Position numbers and translations under genes: made by a program. Positions 29,246-40,073 of a stretch of DNA of 64,000 bases are shown here, in pieces. The notes under the pieces were generated by a model that worked only from the letters and a program-made list of their open reading frames with translations, was not told the DNA's origin and searched no databases. This DNA comes from Ustilago trichophora (Eukaryota; Basidiomycota; Ustilaginomycetes; Ustilaginales; Ustilaginaceae): contig OOIN01000001.1 of the NCBI GenBank assembly GCA_900323505.1, positions 1-64,000 of the forward strand, given 5' to 3'. Numbering within the stretch: position 1 is the stretch's first letter; the number at the start of each line of letters is the position of its first letter.

Positions 29246-29792
29246 ACGTGTGTTGCAGTACTCTGAACAAGGCACTCCATTCTCCTTCAGGCTTCTGTTG
29301 TAGACGCATCCCTCACTTGGCTTCAGTTCTGGTCCTCTCCCTATCTGAGCTCTCTTTGGGATGCAATGACAATATCCCTACCCCGCACAATAAGATTCGG
29401 CATGAACCAAGATCCCTTCTTGAGCGTGGGGAAGACTGCGGGGAAAGCCATTTTTGACGACTACAGTATCAGGGTCCACACCGAAATGCGGATACGGGCG
29501 GCTATACTTTTATTCGCTCGGTTATTTTCAGCGGAGTTGTCAGAGGGACATCCTTTTCCCCCCGCAAGTACTTTCTTCCGGACACCCCCAAGATCCCTCA
29601 CCCCGCCTTTTCGTAACCATGCGGTGCATTTCATGCAGCAATGACAGTGAGAGATGGACCGAACGTTGGATTGTGAAGAAGTGAGAACGAGTTTCTTCCT
29701 GGTGTGATGACGACCACCACCATATCATCACCATCGTCCCTGAGCGTAGTAGAACGATACCGACGCATCGAAAGCAGCAAGACAACGACATA
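29246..29792. other. Intergenic, promoter of the dehydroquinase gene
   Basis: About 550 bp, no gene recognised. Confidence 0.45.
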
Positions 29793-30452
29793 ATGTCTTC
29801 CACAAACACGTCTAGCAGACCAAGCATCTTGCTTATCAACGGACCCAATCTGAATCTTCTCGGAACAAGAGAGCCGGAAAAGTAAGTACAAATCGCTCCG
29901 AGCTAGTACGTACACTGGGACAAGATCACCGTACTAAACAGGACTTTTCGCCAATCTTTCTCTGTAACACCAACGACAGATACGGCAGTGAGACGCTATC
30001 CGATATCGAAGACAAGGCGCGCGCGCAATGCTCAGAGCTCGGGTTCGACTTTGAAGGCTTTCAATCCAACCACGAGGGCGCGCTCTTGGACCGCATCCAC
30101 GCTGCCCGCACAGATGGAACCACGGCGATCATCATCAATGCCGGAGCTTACACCCACACCAGCGTCGCACTCAGAGATGCGCTGTCAGGGATCAAGGTGC
30201 CGTTCATCGAAGTACACGTAAGTTCACCTGCAACATCGTACCTTGAAGCTTGAGCACCAGGCTGAAATGTTGTCCTTCGTGCAACTTGTATGTGCGGTAC
30301 AGATCTCCAACATCCACGCAAGGGAACCGTTCCGCCATCACTCTTACCTGTCCGACATTGCCAACGGCGTCATTGTGGGACTTGGCACCTTCGGATACAC
30401 GGCGGCAGTGTGGTCGATCGGCAACAAGCTCAAAGAAGGCGGCTTCGCTTAA
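29793..30452 (+). CDS. Type II 3-dehydroquinate dehydratase (158 aa)
   Basis: Three exons: 29793-29881, 29980-30217 and 30303-30452; introns of 98 and 85 nt with GTAAGT donors. The joined protein is a full-length type II dehydroquinase: [20 protein letters not shown] at the N-terminus (Arg26 and Tyr31 are the catalytic lid residues), [19 protein letters not shown] (Asn83), [19 protein letters not shown] (His109, Arg120). It converts 3-dehydroquinate to 3-dehydroshikimate as a homododecamer. In filamentous fungi the shikimate route uses the type I domain of the AROM protein, while type II enzymes serve quinate catabolism; that role is inferred here. No other quinate gene (dehydrogenase, dehydroshikimate dehydratase, permease) is next to it. 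Confidence 0.95.
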
Positions 30453-31688
30453 AACTGTGTGGTGTTGGGGAAAACGTGGCTGGAAGGTCGAGAGCATCGT
30501 CCAGCCGCGCTCGCGTCATGGGATCATCACAGTGGTGCTGCCTTGAGAACAAACGAGTAGGCCTGCCTATCATTGAACTTAGCAATCTATCAATGTGCAA
30601 CTTGAGACAGCAGCGAGTGTCGTGTGCGTCTGCCATGCTTGACCTGTCGTAGATCGGGACTGCAGGGAGGCCCGATACGAGATTAGCAGCGCACGTTTCC
30701 GCGGAAGCTGGACGGCCGCTGCGATGATAATCTGCAATTGCGTGATCCTGCATCGTTGCTGCCTCCTGGCTCCTCATCAAAGTCTTGACCTCTTTCTCCA
30801 TTTCCATTTCATCTCTGTACTGAGCGCCTTGGTTTTGATGAACGAGGACAGTGTCGTACTTATGAACGCCTCCAGGTAGCTCTGAAGTGAGAAAGAACCG
30901 GGGATAAGAAGAGACCAAAAAAGCGCGGCAAGGTTGATGTGAGGAGCTGTGCACGCTGATCTGGTATGCTGTGAGCAGAGAAGATCGCGGCTTGTGTAAG
31001 CGCACTCGAGCTGAGGCCTGAGTTGGCGGCAAACCAAAGGAAACGTGTCAGTTGGTGTCGCTTTTGTTTGTGTTTGATCTGTGGAAAACGATAAGAGATT
31101 TTCAATTTCATACTGTATGCAAGAAGATCTGTGGAAATCACAAATCGATTTCCAGCATTGCGAAGCCTCCACCTCGACGATCACACTGCTCTGCCGCCTT
31201 TTTTCTAAATCAGCCGTGTGCTCCGACCCGAAATTCTCCTTTGCGCAAAGGATGATGATGTGAATTTGCCGGACCCTGTTCGAGGCTGCTTCTTGGCCTT
31301 GGTCGTATGGACGGCAAGGCGAAGGAAGGCAACTGATAGTGGAGTGAAAGCAATCTCGTAAGCTGTGCACGCACCCCAGCCTGTGCACTGTGCAACTGTG
31401 TGGGCTGAGTTTCTGCGAGACGGGTCCATCTTGAGTGAGCACAGGAAGAGTTGAGTTTGTTTCATGCTTCGGCTGTCCCCTGACTCCACGGACGACGCTC
31501 TTCCATCCAGCCCATATCTATCTTCTTCCTGTCTGGGCTGCTTGTCTTTCAACCCTCATCTGAGGCACTCAAGAGTCAGAGACAATAACTCGTTGCTGCC
31601 CACCCTCGCCGAATCGCAGAAAGGCTCCTTCCCACCCCGAAGACCATACATCCCGGATCGACTGCGAGCATCACCAACACAAGACAAG
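30453..31688. other. Intergenic, promoter of the ALO gene
   Basis: 1.2 kb with no recognised gene. An in-frame ATG at 31464 could extend the ALO protein by 75 residues. Confidence 0.45.
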
Positions 31689-33761
31689 ATGGCTTCCACA
31701 TCCAAAGTAACGCTCTCCACTCCAGAGGTGACGACTACGCAACAAGCCTCGACCTTCGTAGATGCAGCCCTCCTCCAAAGCTCCACGGCTGAGCTTGAGA
31801 AGCTCGTTCAGCCCATCGTGGTGCCGTCCAGCTCGCCCAATGCCAAATTTCAGAACTGGGGCAAATCCTTCGTAAGCACTCCGGCGAGAGTCTTTGCTCC
31901 CACCACAGTGTCCCACTGCGCAGCCATTGTCGAGCTGGCTCGGCGTCAAGGCGTTCAGCTTCGTGCCATCGGTCGTGCCCACAGTCCAAGCGATCTGCCC
32001 TTCACAACAGGCTGGGCCATGCGCATGGCGGGTCTCAATGGCGTTGTAGACCTCAACCACTCTGACTACACAATCACTGCTCTGGCAGGCACATACATCT
32101 CGGACATCCACGACGCACTCGACTCGGCACAGCCTCGACTTGCCATGTGCAATGTAGGATCCATCTCGGAACAGACCATCGCTGGTCTCATCTCCACCGC
32201 AACACACGGAACCGGCATCCTCTTCCCTGTCGTTTCATCCTACGTGTCACAGCTCACGATTCTCTGCCCGCTGCCGGAAGGAACGCAGCATTTGACATGT
32301 AGCCGCGAGCAGAATGCCGAGCTATTCAACGCTACTCTCTGCGGTCTTGGCTCGACCGGTCTCATCACCTCTGTCACCTTGCGTGTACAGGACGCATTCA
32401 ACCTCAAACAATACTCGGAAGAGCTCATGTTCGACTCGCTCTTTGGTTCCAAAACCGGCTTCCCTGCTGTGCCAAAACGCTCTCACGTCCACCCAGGAGC
32501 AGCTATCGGCGGCCTCCTGAGCAAGAACAAGCGTTTACCCTCGTGTTCGGACAACTACCGCCCCGCGTACCGATCTAGCAGCGCTTCCGAGATCCATCCC
32601 ATTGCAGCAACCGCAAATCGCGATGCGGATCAGCTCTCTAGAGCAGACCCAGAAGACGACGAGGAAACGAGGCGGGCTCAGCTCGCTCTGGAGCAGGTCG
32701 TGGCATCAGCGCAGCATGTCAGGCTCATGTGGTTCCCTCAGGTCAAGCGGATCACCATGCTGCGGGCGAACCGTACCACGGAAGCAATTTCGCCTGCAAA
32801 GACGCTCTCGGAGCGGATCAAGGCCTCGCTGATCGGTCATCGCCTTACTGAATTCCTGCTGTACACTTCACGATTCAACAGGCAGTGGTCGCCTACAGCG
32901 GTTCGATGGATTCACGCTTTGACCCACCCAGCTTTCCCTGACTCAAGCTCTACGCAGACAGCCTCTTCTCAGAGGAACCGCATCGGCGCAACGACAGAAG
33001 CTCCTGCCGCTGAGCCCAAGCCGATCGAAGCAACCAGCGAGACACGCGACGAGCAGCAGCAGCGTCTGATCCGCGATATCGGTCAATCGTTTGCACACAG
33101 CGGAGGCGTAGGTGCATCAACCGAAGGAGAGCCTTCTCTCTCGTTCCTGCAAGACAGCATTCCAGCTGGCAACTTCACCGCCTTTGCTCGAGACTCTCCT
33201 GCACCACGCCCGCTTTCACCTGGTAACCCAGTCTGGTCGGAAGTGGGTCGATCGGACCGCATCTTCAACATGGACTGCCTCTTCCCGCAGTACACGGATG
33301 AATGGGCCATTCCGTTTAACCGTGCCGCTGCTGCCATCCGAGCCATGCGCGACTGGCTCGACGAAGAGGAAGCAGCATCTGACGGTGACCGCATCCACTT
33401 CCCCGTCGAAATCCGATTCACCGACGCAGACGGCATCTGGCTCAGCCACTCGCAGGGCCGCAAGACGTGCTACATTGGCATCGTGCAGTATCGCCCCTAC
33501 AACAAACCCGTGCGCTATCGACAGCTGTTTGCCAAGTTCGAAGCACTTATGCGACACTACTCGGGACGTCCTCACTGGGCCAAGGCACACTCTTGCTCAC
33601 CCACGGAGCTGTCGCAGCTTTACCCGCACTGGAACGATTTCCTCGCCACCCGACAGCGTTACGACCCAGACGAGGTGTTTGTCAACCCGTACGTGGGACG
33701 TCATCTGCTAGGAAGGATCGGAGACGGTGTCGACACGCGAGTGTTCAAGAGTCGGATGTGA
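31689..33761 (+). CDS. ALO1: D-arabinono-1,4-lactone oxidase
   Basis: Last step of D-erythroascorbic acid synthesis: oxidises D-arabinono-1,4-lactone, releasing H2O2; a flavoprotein expected at the mitochondrial membrane. From ATG 31689 the product is 690 aa. The FAD-binding PCMH domain is at about 55-240, with GRAHSPSDL holding His98, the residue that carries covalent FAD in this family, and GTYISDIHDAL/ATHGTGILFP later. The ALO domain ends in HWAKAH (from 629) and PNPYVGRHLLGR-like NPYVGRHLLGRI. It is longer than yeast ALO (526) because of low-complexity insertions (about 275-340 and 410-500). An upstream in-frame ATG at 31464 would add 75 Ser/Pro-rich residues not expected in the family, so the inner ATG is preferred. 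Confidence 0.94.
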   Translation: MASTSKVTLSTPEVTTTQQASTFVDAALLQSSTAELEKLVQPIVVPSSSPNAKFQNWGKSFVSTPARVFAPTTVSHCAAIVELARRQGVQLRAIGRAHSPSDLPFTTGWAMRMAGLNGVVDLNHSDYTITALAGTYISDIHDALDSAQPRLAMCNVGSISEQTIAGLISTATHGTGILFPVVSSYVSQLTILCPLPEGTQHLTCSREQNAELFNATLCGLGSTGLITSVTLRVQDAFNLKQYSEELMFDSLFGSKTGFPAVPKRSHVHPGAAIGGLLSKNKRLPSCSDNYRPAYRSSSASEIHPIAATANRDADQLSRADPEDDEETRRAQLALEQVVASAQHVRLMWFPQVKRITMLRANRTTEAISPAKTLSERIKASLIGHRLTEFLLYTSRFNRQWSPTAVRWIHALTHPAFPDSSSTQTASSQRNRIGATTEAPAAEPKPIEATSETRDEQQQRLIRDIGQSFAHSGGVGASTEGEPSLSFLQDSIPAGNFTAFARDSPAPRPLSPGNPVWSEVGRSDRIFNMDCLFPQYTDEWAIPFNRAAAAIRAMRDWLDEEEAASDGDRIHFPVEIRFTDADGIWLSHSQGRKTCYIGIVQYRPYNKPVRYRQLFAKFEALMRHYSGRPHWAKAHSCSPTELSQLYPHWNDFLATRQRYDPDEVFVNPYVGRHLLGRIGDGVDTRVFKSRM

Positions 33762-34882
33762 TCGAAAGCTGTTGTTTCAAATACAGGACCTAATGTCACA
33801 CGTGCGAATTCAATTTCCTCACGTCGCCAAAATCTGCCCATATGTCTTGATCAGTTTATGAGAACATTGTGCGATGACCGCAGAACGCATCTTTGACGTG
33901 GTTATTACCCCTTGAGATGTGCCTCCTGGAAGCGCGTTTAAAGCCAATCCTTCGGCACGATTGCGCCCAAAGGGTCTAACTCCAATCTGGAACGAAACGT
34001 CAACGTCAACGTGATGTGATGTGCGGAGAGAGCCAGCGGATCCAAAACGGCAGAGACGACTGACTTGGGCTGTGAAATGCCGTCATGACGTCGCTAATTC
34101 TTTTTTTGTAGCCTGAGAGAGGTGTGATGCCCTAAATTGGCTAATCTTTTTGTTTTTTTTTTTTTGTTTTTTTTTTGTTTTTTTTTGTTTTTTTTTGTTT
34201 TTTTTTGTTTTTTTTTTTTTTTTTTTTTTTTTCTCCAAAAAATTGAAGCTGAGCTGCCGAACACCGCCTCGCTCATTTCGAGAGCTTGGGAACACAGAGG
34301 AATTCAAAGTGAGAGGAGAAGAGATGCAGGATGAGAAGCTTGGCGCTTTTTTCTTTGGCTTGGTACAGTGGCGAAGCTTTGACAGTCCAATTTCGCCGTT
34401 CTCAACCTCCACTCTCCAAGTGAAGAAGCCGACCCTGCAGCGCCAAGCAGAGCAGCTGAGCCAAATGAATGGCGGTGCGGCAACGAAGCTTGAGCAGTTG
34501 AGCCCTTCTTGTGTTTCGTCTTGGCCGTACTGTAGCTGGCCGACTGCGCACTCAGCTCTTTTGGACAAATCAAAGAGATTGTACAGTACAAGATGAAACA
34601 ACGTTCATCGTGTCTCCTTCCTTCCCCCCACCACCATCCACACGTATAATCTAAGCCTCCGCATTACGCACCTTCATTCTAGCGTTTACGGCCGCTTCAT
34701 TTAATCACGACATCCTCACAAAAATCTACCGCAACGACTGCAAGCGCTCTGACAGTTTGAACGGAATAAAGCCCACGAAAGCATCGCAAGTACAACTCTA
34801 TCTCGAGGCATCATCACCCATTCCCTTGAGAACTGTCAAAGCACACTCTTAGCTGTCTTTACAGTCGTCCAAAGCTAACACG
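33762..34882. other. Intergenic with long T-rich tract
   Basis: 1.1 kb, no gene recognised. Includes the T tract at 34147-34232 and GTACAGTAC at 34581. Confidence 0.5.
34147..34232. repeat. Interrupted poly(T) tract, 86 nt
   Basis: Runs of 8-25 T separated by single G, partly in a regular nine-base period (TTTTTTTTG). Low-complexity; on the minus strand it would be an A-rich tail-like sequence. Confidence 0.95.
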
Positions 34883-35326
34883 ATGGTATACTACTGCAAC
34901 GGATACACAAGTTACTACCCCTGCAGAAGCGGTGGACTTGGCTATGGCTCACGAATCGGCATCGGTGTTGCCATCGCTGTGGCGATCATCTTGATCATCA
35001 TTCTCTTCTCGATTACTGCTCGCCGCCGCAGGAGACGATTTACCCAGCAACCCGCTCAGACCATCCCCATGTCGTATCAGAACAACCAACCGACAAATTA
35101 CTACCAGGGCTACAACAATGGCTATTCGTCGCAAGCAAGCCCATATGGACAGCCAAGCCCCTACAGCCAGCAGCAGGGCTCGACGGGTCAAGCATATGGC
35201 CCCCCTCCGGGTGCGCCACTCGCAAACAACGACGATGCAGCTCTGTACGCTCCCCCTCCTGGCCCTCCTCCCCCGGCTTACGTGCCTAGGGACGAGAGGA
35301 AGGGTGCTGAGATGGCCAATGTCTAA
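34883..35326 (+). CDS. RCR-like single-pass membrane protein with PPxY motif (147 aa)
   Basis: A short Cys/Tyr-rich luminal N-terminus (MVYYCNGYTSYYPCRSGG), one membrane segment at about 24-46 (IGIGVAIAVAIILIIILFSIT), then a strongly basic stop-transfer (ARRRRRRF) and a cytosolic tail rich in Tyr, Gln and Pro ending with PPPPAYVP. PPAY (130-133) is a PY motif of the kind that recruits Rsp5-type WW ubiquitin ligases. This is the layout of the fungal RCR family (resistance to Congo red; Rcr1/Rcr2 affect chitin deposition and trafficking of membrane proteins). Assignment rests on architecture and the basic/PY motifs rather than long identity. Single exon. Confidence 0.72.
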   Translation: MVYYCNGYTSYYPCRSGGLGYGSRIGIGVAIAVAIILIIILFSITARRRRRRFTQQPAQTIPMSYQNNQPTNYYQGYNNGYSSQASPYGQPSPYSQQQGSTGQAYGPPPGAPLANNDDAALYAPPPGPPPPAYVPRDERKGAEMANV

Positions 35327-36905
35327 GCGCCGACTCTATCGCATCACCACAGTGGCATGGGGAGAGGTCTGGACAATCCTTTCAACGCTTGCGTTTGCGT
35401 TTAATCCCATCCGGTGTTGCCTTCCCCGCTTTTCAATCCTTCGCCTTCCATTGTACATAGCTTTTTTGCAAGAGACGGCTCTACTTCTTTGACAAGTCGT
35501 TGGCCCTCTTTTTATTTTCTATACGTGTAGCATACCTGACCTCAATCGATTCTCACCTTCATACCCCTCTTGCCAAACTTGTCTTGTCTGTACTCTGAAA
35601 GCGCCCGCTGATGCAAGTGTGTGAGGTTCCGAGAGGTGCGGCGCGGAACGTGGCAATCGATCGGGAATTACAAAGAAATGATTGACCCGATTTAGGTCTG
35701 TCTCCTACGATAGCATCGCGTTGAAGCGAGGGTTGTCAAGCGGCTCTGGTTTGCCCCAGATCTACGAGGTACATATTCGGGTGCAGCAGGCGATGCAACC
35801 AAGTTCTCCTTTTTTTCGCCTGACCCTCACCTCACCAACGATCACCGCACAGAATACTGCGCACCCATTCACTCTGTGTTTGATGGTTCCAAAGGCATCA
35901 CACGGTCACCACAAGTCGCTCCAAATTGTGTAGCTGGGGTGAAATATTGTGCAGTCTCGAGAGTTGAAGGCATGCTTGGCCTACGGAAGCAACACAGCTG
36001 ATGCCTGCGGGGTTGGAGCAAGGACCCGTCGGGCGAGCGAATTCGATGATGCCAAGACTTCTCTGATTCGCATGCTGCTGTTTTCCGTCGCGCAAACAGC
36101 CTTCCTGCCCCTCTGTTGACAGCTGCATCTTCAACTGCACACCCGATCGACCCGTACAAGGAGCCAAAGATAGCGACGTTGACCTCTGCGCAGTTGGCAT
36201 CTCAGGAGAAGAGGAAACAAAGGTTGAGGAAAGGAAGAAAGAGGAGGAGAGATGTTGGATTTTTTCCAAAAGCGAACGCGATTTGCTGAGGAATGCAGGA
36301 ATTTGCAGCTCCGGTTGGAGCGAAGTCTTCTGTATAGATTTTTCCGACCAAACCATGCTTCCTGGCTGTACACACAGGGTTTTCGCCATCCACTCTCTCT
36401 GGAAGAAAGAAACACCTTGCATTGACCGACATTTCATTTCGCTTCGGTTGCTATGTGAACCACAACAGACGAACGGCAACAGCGTGGTGTCCAAGCGCGG
36501 AAGCTGATTCTCCGCCGTGTGCAAGATGCCAGAAAGGAAAGGGTAGGCTAAAAGAGTGGGCCCTGTTCTAGGCATGCTGTACGATTTTTGAACCTCGCTA
36601 TCCGCTTCATTTCGTGTCAAGCCGCTCCCTGTTCCAAGGCACCACTGTACGCCGACACGCTCGTGTTGAGTTGCAACCTTTTGTGTGTGGGGGCGCACCA
36701 ACGGCGTCTGCCACACGCTCCCCACTGCGCCGAGTCGACTCTTGTCACAGCCAGCAAAGAGCAAAAAAAAGGGGCATTTTCGGATAAGCTGTGGAGCCGC
36801 CTGACAGCCAGCATAGAGTCATCTCTGGTGGGAGCCGGACAAGCGGTTGAAAGCGCAAGGGGAAAAGTATGCGGGTGCGGTACCTTGTAGATGTGTGGAT
36901 CAGAT

Positions 36906-36919
36906 GTACAGTACTGTAC
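36906..36919. promoter_or_regulatory. GTACAGTACTGTAC palindrome
   Basis: Perfect 14-bp palindrome made of two overlapping copies of a 9-mer (GTACTGTAC) that recurs in intergenic DNA of this window. Possible binding site for a dimeric regulator; factor unknown. Confidence 0.35.
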
Positions 36920-37375
36920 TAGAGGTGCACAGACACAGAGAGACAACGACACCTGCTCTGGCCAAAAGAGCTCTGTAACCGATGTGATGCAGTGCATCCT
37001 CGCCTAGCGTCCCAACTCAAAATGTGATTTTGTGCGATTCATTGGTTTATGCTTGTTTTTGCCTCTGCTGCTTTGCCTGCGACGACAGCCCATGCGATCC
37101 AGCCAACCTCTCTGATCCGATTTTCTACCTGCCAATGTGCCTGTGTGTTCTGGTTACACGCGATTGATCTGGGGGATCGACACTCGACACTTGCGCGCAC
37201 CATTTCAGCTATACCGTATTGCGATGGATCATCGGCGTCAACGAAAAAATTGTATGAATCACCTGAAGAGGAGAAGAACAAGAACAACGAGGACAAGAAG
37301 GTAAGTAGCAGAGACGCAACCGCTCCCATCGCGGAGCTCCAAAATCAAGGCACTCGTTTGAGTCAAGACGGGGGG

Positions 37376-37400
37376 AAAAAAAAAAAAAAAAAAAAAAAAA
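37376..37400. repeat. Poly(A) tract, 25 nt
   Basis: Uninterrupted A run in the upstream region of the PalI-like gene. Confidence 0.9.
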
Positions 37401-38085
37401 CACAAGGCTGCAGAGCAAAGGAGAGTCCACAATCCATTCAACTGTCTCACTTTGGCTGTTTCTTGACTCTGTCTCTGGCGACCCGCGACACCATCTTATC
37501 CTCTCTGCCGGTTTCTGCTCGCTCTGCTGCTGTTGCTGATGCTCTTGGGTTGACAGTCCGCCCACGCCTCTGGATCCCCGCTCTGTGTCACCTTTGTCTC
37601 TCTCTCGTCATATCACCTGCCGTTGAGCAAACAATACCTCTTACTGTACTCCCATCCATCACACTCCCTCTCTCCCTCTGCCCTCGCCCTGCCGCTGCCC
37701 CATCCATTCGTTTGCTTGACTCGTTCCCTTTTCCTGCACTCAGTCTCAGCTCCGTGTATCCGCCTGCCTCCTCTTCGTTTTTGAACTTCTCCCTCTCCCT
37801 CTCCCTGCCTCCGCCGCTGCCTTTGTGCTTTGGTGTGAACTTGTTCCTCATCACCTTCTACTTTTGGTCCACCACCACCTTCATCACCTCCATCATCATC
37901 ACCACGTACCTTGTGACCACCGACTCTCTCGACCTCCTCCTCGGCGCGGCCTCATCGGGCTTCGTACTTCTTCCATCCGCTCCGTGCCCCTTGCACGCCG
38001 GACTGCCTCAAACCACCATCATCCATCACAACCATCCATCACACCCGTCCCATCGACATCGAGCGGATCTGACTTCACAGCCAAG

Positions 38086-39090
38086 ATGAGGATCCCACCT
38101 GTTCTCTTCATCTTTGTCGGCTTCCTTGCCATCGGCGCTTCCTTCATCCTTCAGCTTCTGGTTGCGCTTGGATTGCCTTACATCAAGGGCATCTACTTCC
38201 TCTACATCAACTTTGCTGACCAACAGTCACCTGGCCAAGTGCTTCGTGTCACCTTTGGCGTCTGGTCGCAATGCTTCAAGCAGGGCGGTATCACACAGTG
38301 CTCCCCCACCGGCCTTGGATACCAGCAAACCTTCAACGGCGTCAGCCAGGCTGTTAGCCTCTTCTTTGTCAACAAGCTTCCTTACGCTCTCGTAGTGCAA
38401 CCCATCTCTGCTGGTTTCACCGGTCTCGCTGCCGGTGCCGCTTTCCTCCACCTTTGCACCAACACCTTCCTCTGGCCTCTTTCCGCGCTTTGGGCCTCTT
38501 TCCTCACCATGGCAGCCCTCGTGATTGAGCTCGTCCTCTTCATCCTCGCCCGTAACAAGGCTAGGGCTTTCCAGAGCACAGGTACTCTCTCTCCCACCGG
38601 TAGCGAGCTTGGCCCCGCCATCTGGATGCAGGTCGCCGCCCTCCCACCTGTCTTCTTCGGCTTCATGATGCTTGCCCTTGGCTGGTGGCTCAAGCGCGCT
38701 CGTCGTGAGGACAACTATTACGACGACTACGAGCCCGCTCGCCCCGTCTACGCTCCCAACGACTACCAGGAGAAGGACTACTACAACCAGCCTGCTCCGC
38801 GTCCCATCAGCCGTGCCAGCCGCAGATCGCGCTACGACGACTACTACGAGCCCGATGACTCGCGTGTCTACGGCAACGTCGGACGTAGGGGTTCGCGCCG
38901 CAGCTACCGAAGCGGTGCACCCCCCGTGGACGACTACGACAGGTACGACAACCGCAGGAGCTACGATGACCGTGCTCCAAGCAGGAGTTACGGCGGTGAG
39001 CCCTATGGAAGCAGGACATCGCTTGCTCCCGGTCCTGCACCATACAGGGGTGGCAGGTCTCGTCGGTACAGCGAGCGAGGGGCTTACTGA
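38086..39090 (+). CDS. PalI/Rim9-like (SUR7 family) membrane protein, 334 aa
   Basis: Start chosen at MRIPPVLFIFVGFLAIGASF; upstream in-frame sequence is His-rich and unlike the family. Four membrane segments are visible: one at the N-terminus, then after a roughly 100-residue outside loop (FGVWSQCFKQGGITQCSPTG, the Cys-containing SUR7/PalI loop), three more (about 113-138, 140-162, 185-205). The tail from about 205 is cytosolic, rich in Tyr, Asp, Arg and Pro (repeated DDYYEP- and RRSYDD-like patterns). PalI/Rim9 assists the PalH/Rim21 sensor in ambient pH signalling at the plasma membrane. A general SUR7-type eisosome role is the alternative. Confidence 0.82.
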   Translation: MRIPPVLFIFVGFLAIGASFILQLLVALGLPYIKGIYFLYINFADQQSPGQVLRVTFGVWSQCFKQGGITQCSPTGLGYQQTFNGVSQAVSLFFVNKLPYALVVQPISAGFTGLAAGAAFLHLCTNTFLWPLSALWASFLTMAALVIELVLFILARNKARAFQSTGTLSPTGSELGPAIWMQVAALPPVFFGFMMLALGWWLKRARREDNYYDDYEPARPVYAPNDYQEKDYYNQPAPRPISRASRRSRYDDYYEPDDSRVYGNVGRRGSRRSYRSGAPPVDDYDRYDNRRSYDDRAPSRSYGGEPYGSRTSLAPGPAPYRGGRSRRYSERGAY

Positions 39091-39710
39091 GCTGTTCAGC
39101 CTCAGTACCTTTCTCAAGAGTCATTTATCGTACCTTATCCTCAAAATGCATCACTACGACCAGCATAATCTACGACGCACCCCGATCCGCCATCGGATCA
39201 CATGACATATCTTTGCTCCAACTTGACGTGCGACGTTTTCATGTCAACTCACACTCCTTTACAAACCTCCTCCTCCTCCTCTCCCCCCTCTTTTGCACGC
39301 AGCACATGCGTAGCCCCCCATCTCCTCAATCTCCCACCACGTGTAGGCGCACACAGGAACACACACTCTCTTTATTGATATCGGAACTGCTTTTCATCTC
39401 TCCTTCTTCTCTCTTCCCTGCTCTTTGTGAGCAGTGGCGGCGCTTTATCCTGGCGCTTTGTACAATTTAGTGTAGCCCAATTTTTGCTTTTGTTTTCCCC
39501 CTTCTTGAATCCTTGTTACCTTTGGTCGTTGCTTGTGATCTGCGGATCGTCTAGATTTGGCTGAGAGAAGGTCCCCAAGAGAAGTGTGGCTGCGTTTGTG
39601 CGAGGCTGGACAGTGAGAGGCAAAAGCAGTGTCGGGAATGCTTTTGGCAGGTACGATTTCTTCGGCTTGAGAACTTGCTCAAATGGACGTCTCCTCCAGC
39701 GATGAGAGCT
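39091..39710. terminator. Convergent 3' region (PalI-like / RhaM-like)
   Basis: 620 bp between two converging genes; T/C-rich, no gene recognised. Confidence 0.4.
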
Positions 39711-40073
39711 CTACAAATGATCGCTCAGATCAAAACACAGCTCGGCACGTTTCCACTTTCCCTTCTGTTGCCCACTCGGATCCTTGATCTCCCGCTGAAA
39801 CTTCTCCATCAGCGTCTCCCACTTCTCCACATCCGGGTTGCCTCCATCGCTGGCAGCCTTCTTCTCGAACGAAAAATCGTCCTCGACGTCCATAATCATC
39901 ACCAGGCGGTCGGAGAAGTGGAAGATACGCATATTGATGACCCCTGATCCAGGGTAGCAGATCGAATCGAGAATCGGTCGCGGTACGTTGCCAGGCGCAT
40001 GGTAGTCGATGTACTGCTTGATGAGGGTGGGGTCGGAGGCTATGTCTAGCAGGAGGACTTCTTGTCTGACCAT
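39711..40073 (-). CDS. L-rhamnose mutarotase (RhaM)-like protein, 120 aa
   Basis: Start chosen at MVRQEVLLLDIASDPTLIKQ because the RhaM fold begins there; the frame extends upstream to 40166 without family-like sequence. Seen: YIDYHAPGNVPRPILDSI (the YxxYH strand/helix holding the conserved His), GVINMRIFHFSDRLVMIMDV (the NYSIF-like strand), and NPDVEKWETLMEKFQRE at the C-terminus, the order found in RhaM-type mutarotases, which interconvert alpha and beta pyranose anomers. Several usual residues differ (for example the W in HxxVWPE is replaced by NVPRP), so the substrate may differ. Length (about 105-120) fits. Cytosolic. No rhamnose gene is beside it. Confidence 0.68.
   Translation of the reverse strand: MVRQEVLLLDIASDPTLIKQYIDYHAPGNVPRPILDSICYPGSGVINMRIFHFSDRLVMIMDVEDDFSFEKKAASDGGNPDVEKWETLMEKFQREIKDPSGQQKGKWKRAELCFDLSDHL

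Larger units (their letters stand above)
35327..38085. other. 2.8-kb intergenic block, promoter of the PalI-like gene
   Basis: No gene recognised. Contains a perfect 14-bp palindrome GTACAGTACTGTAC (36906-36919), TACTGTAC at 37642, a 25-nt A run at 37376-37400, and a C/T-rich region from about 37.5 to 38.0 kb close to the ATG. A 346-codon plus frame (37049-38089) passes through the A run and the C/T tract and is judged to be chance. Confidence 0.55.

Noticed and set aside
37049..38089. 346-codon plus-strand frame with Lys run
   Set aside because: Passes through a poly(A) tract and a C/T-rich promoter region and overlaps the true start of the PalI-like gene in another frame.
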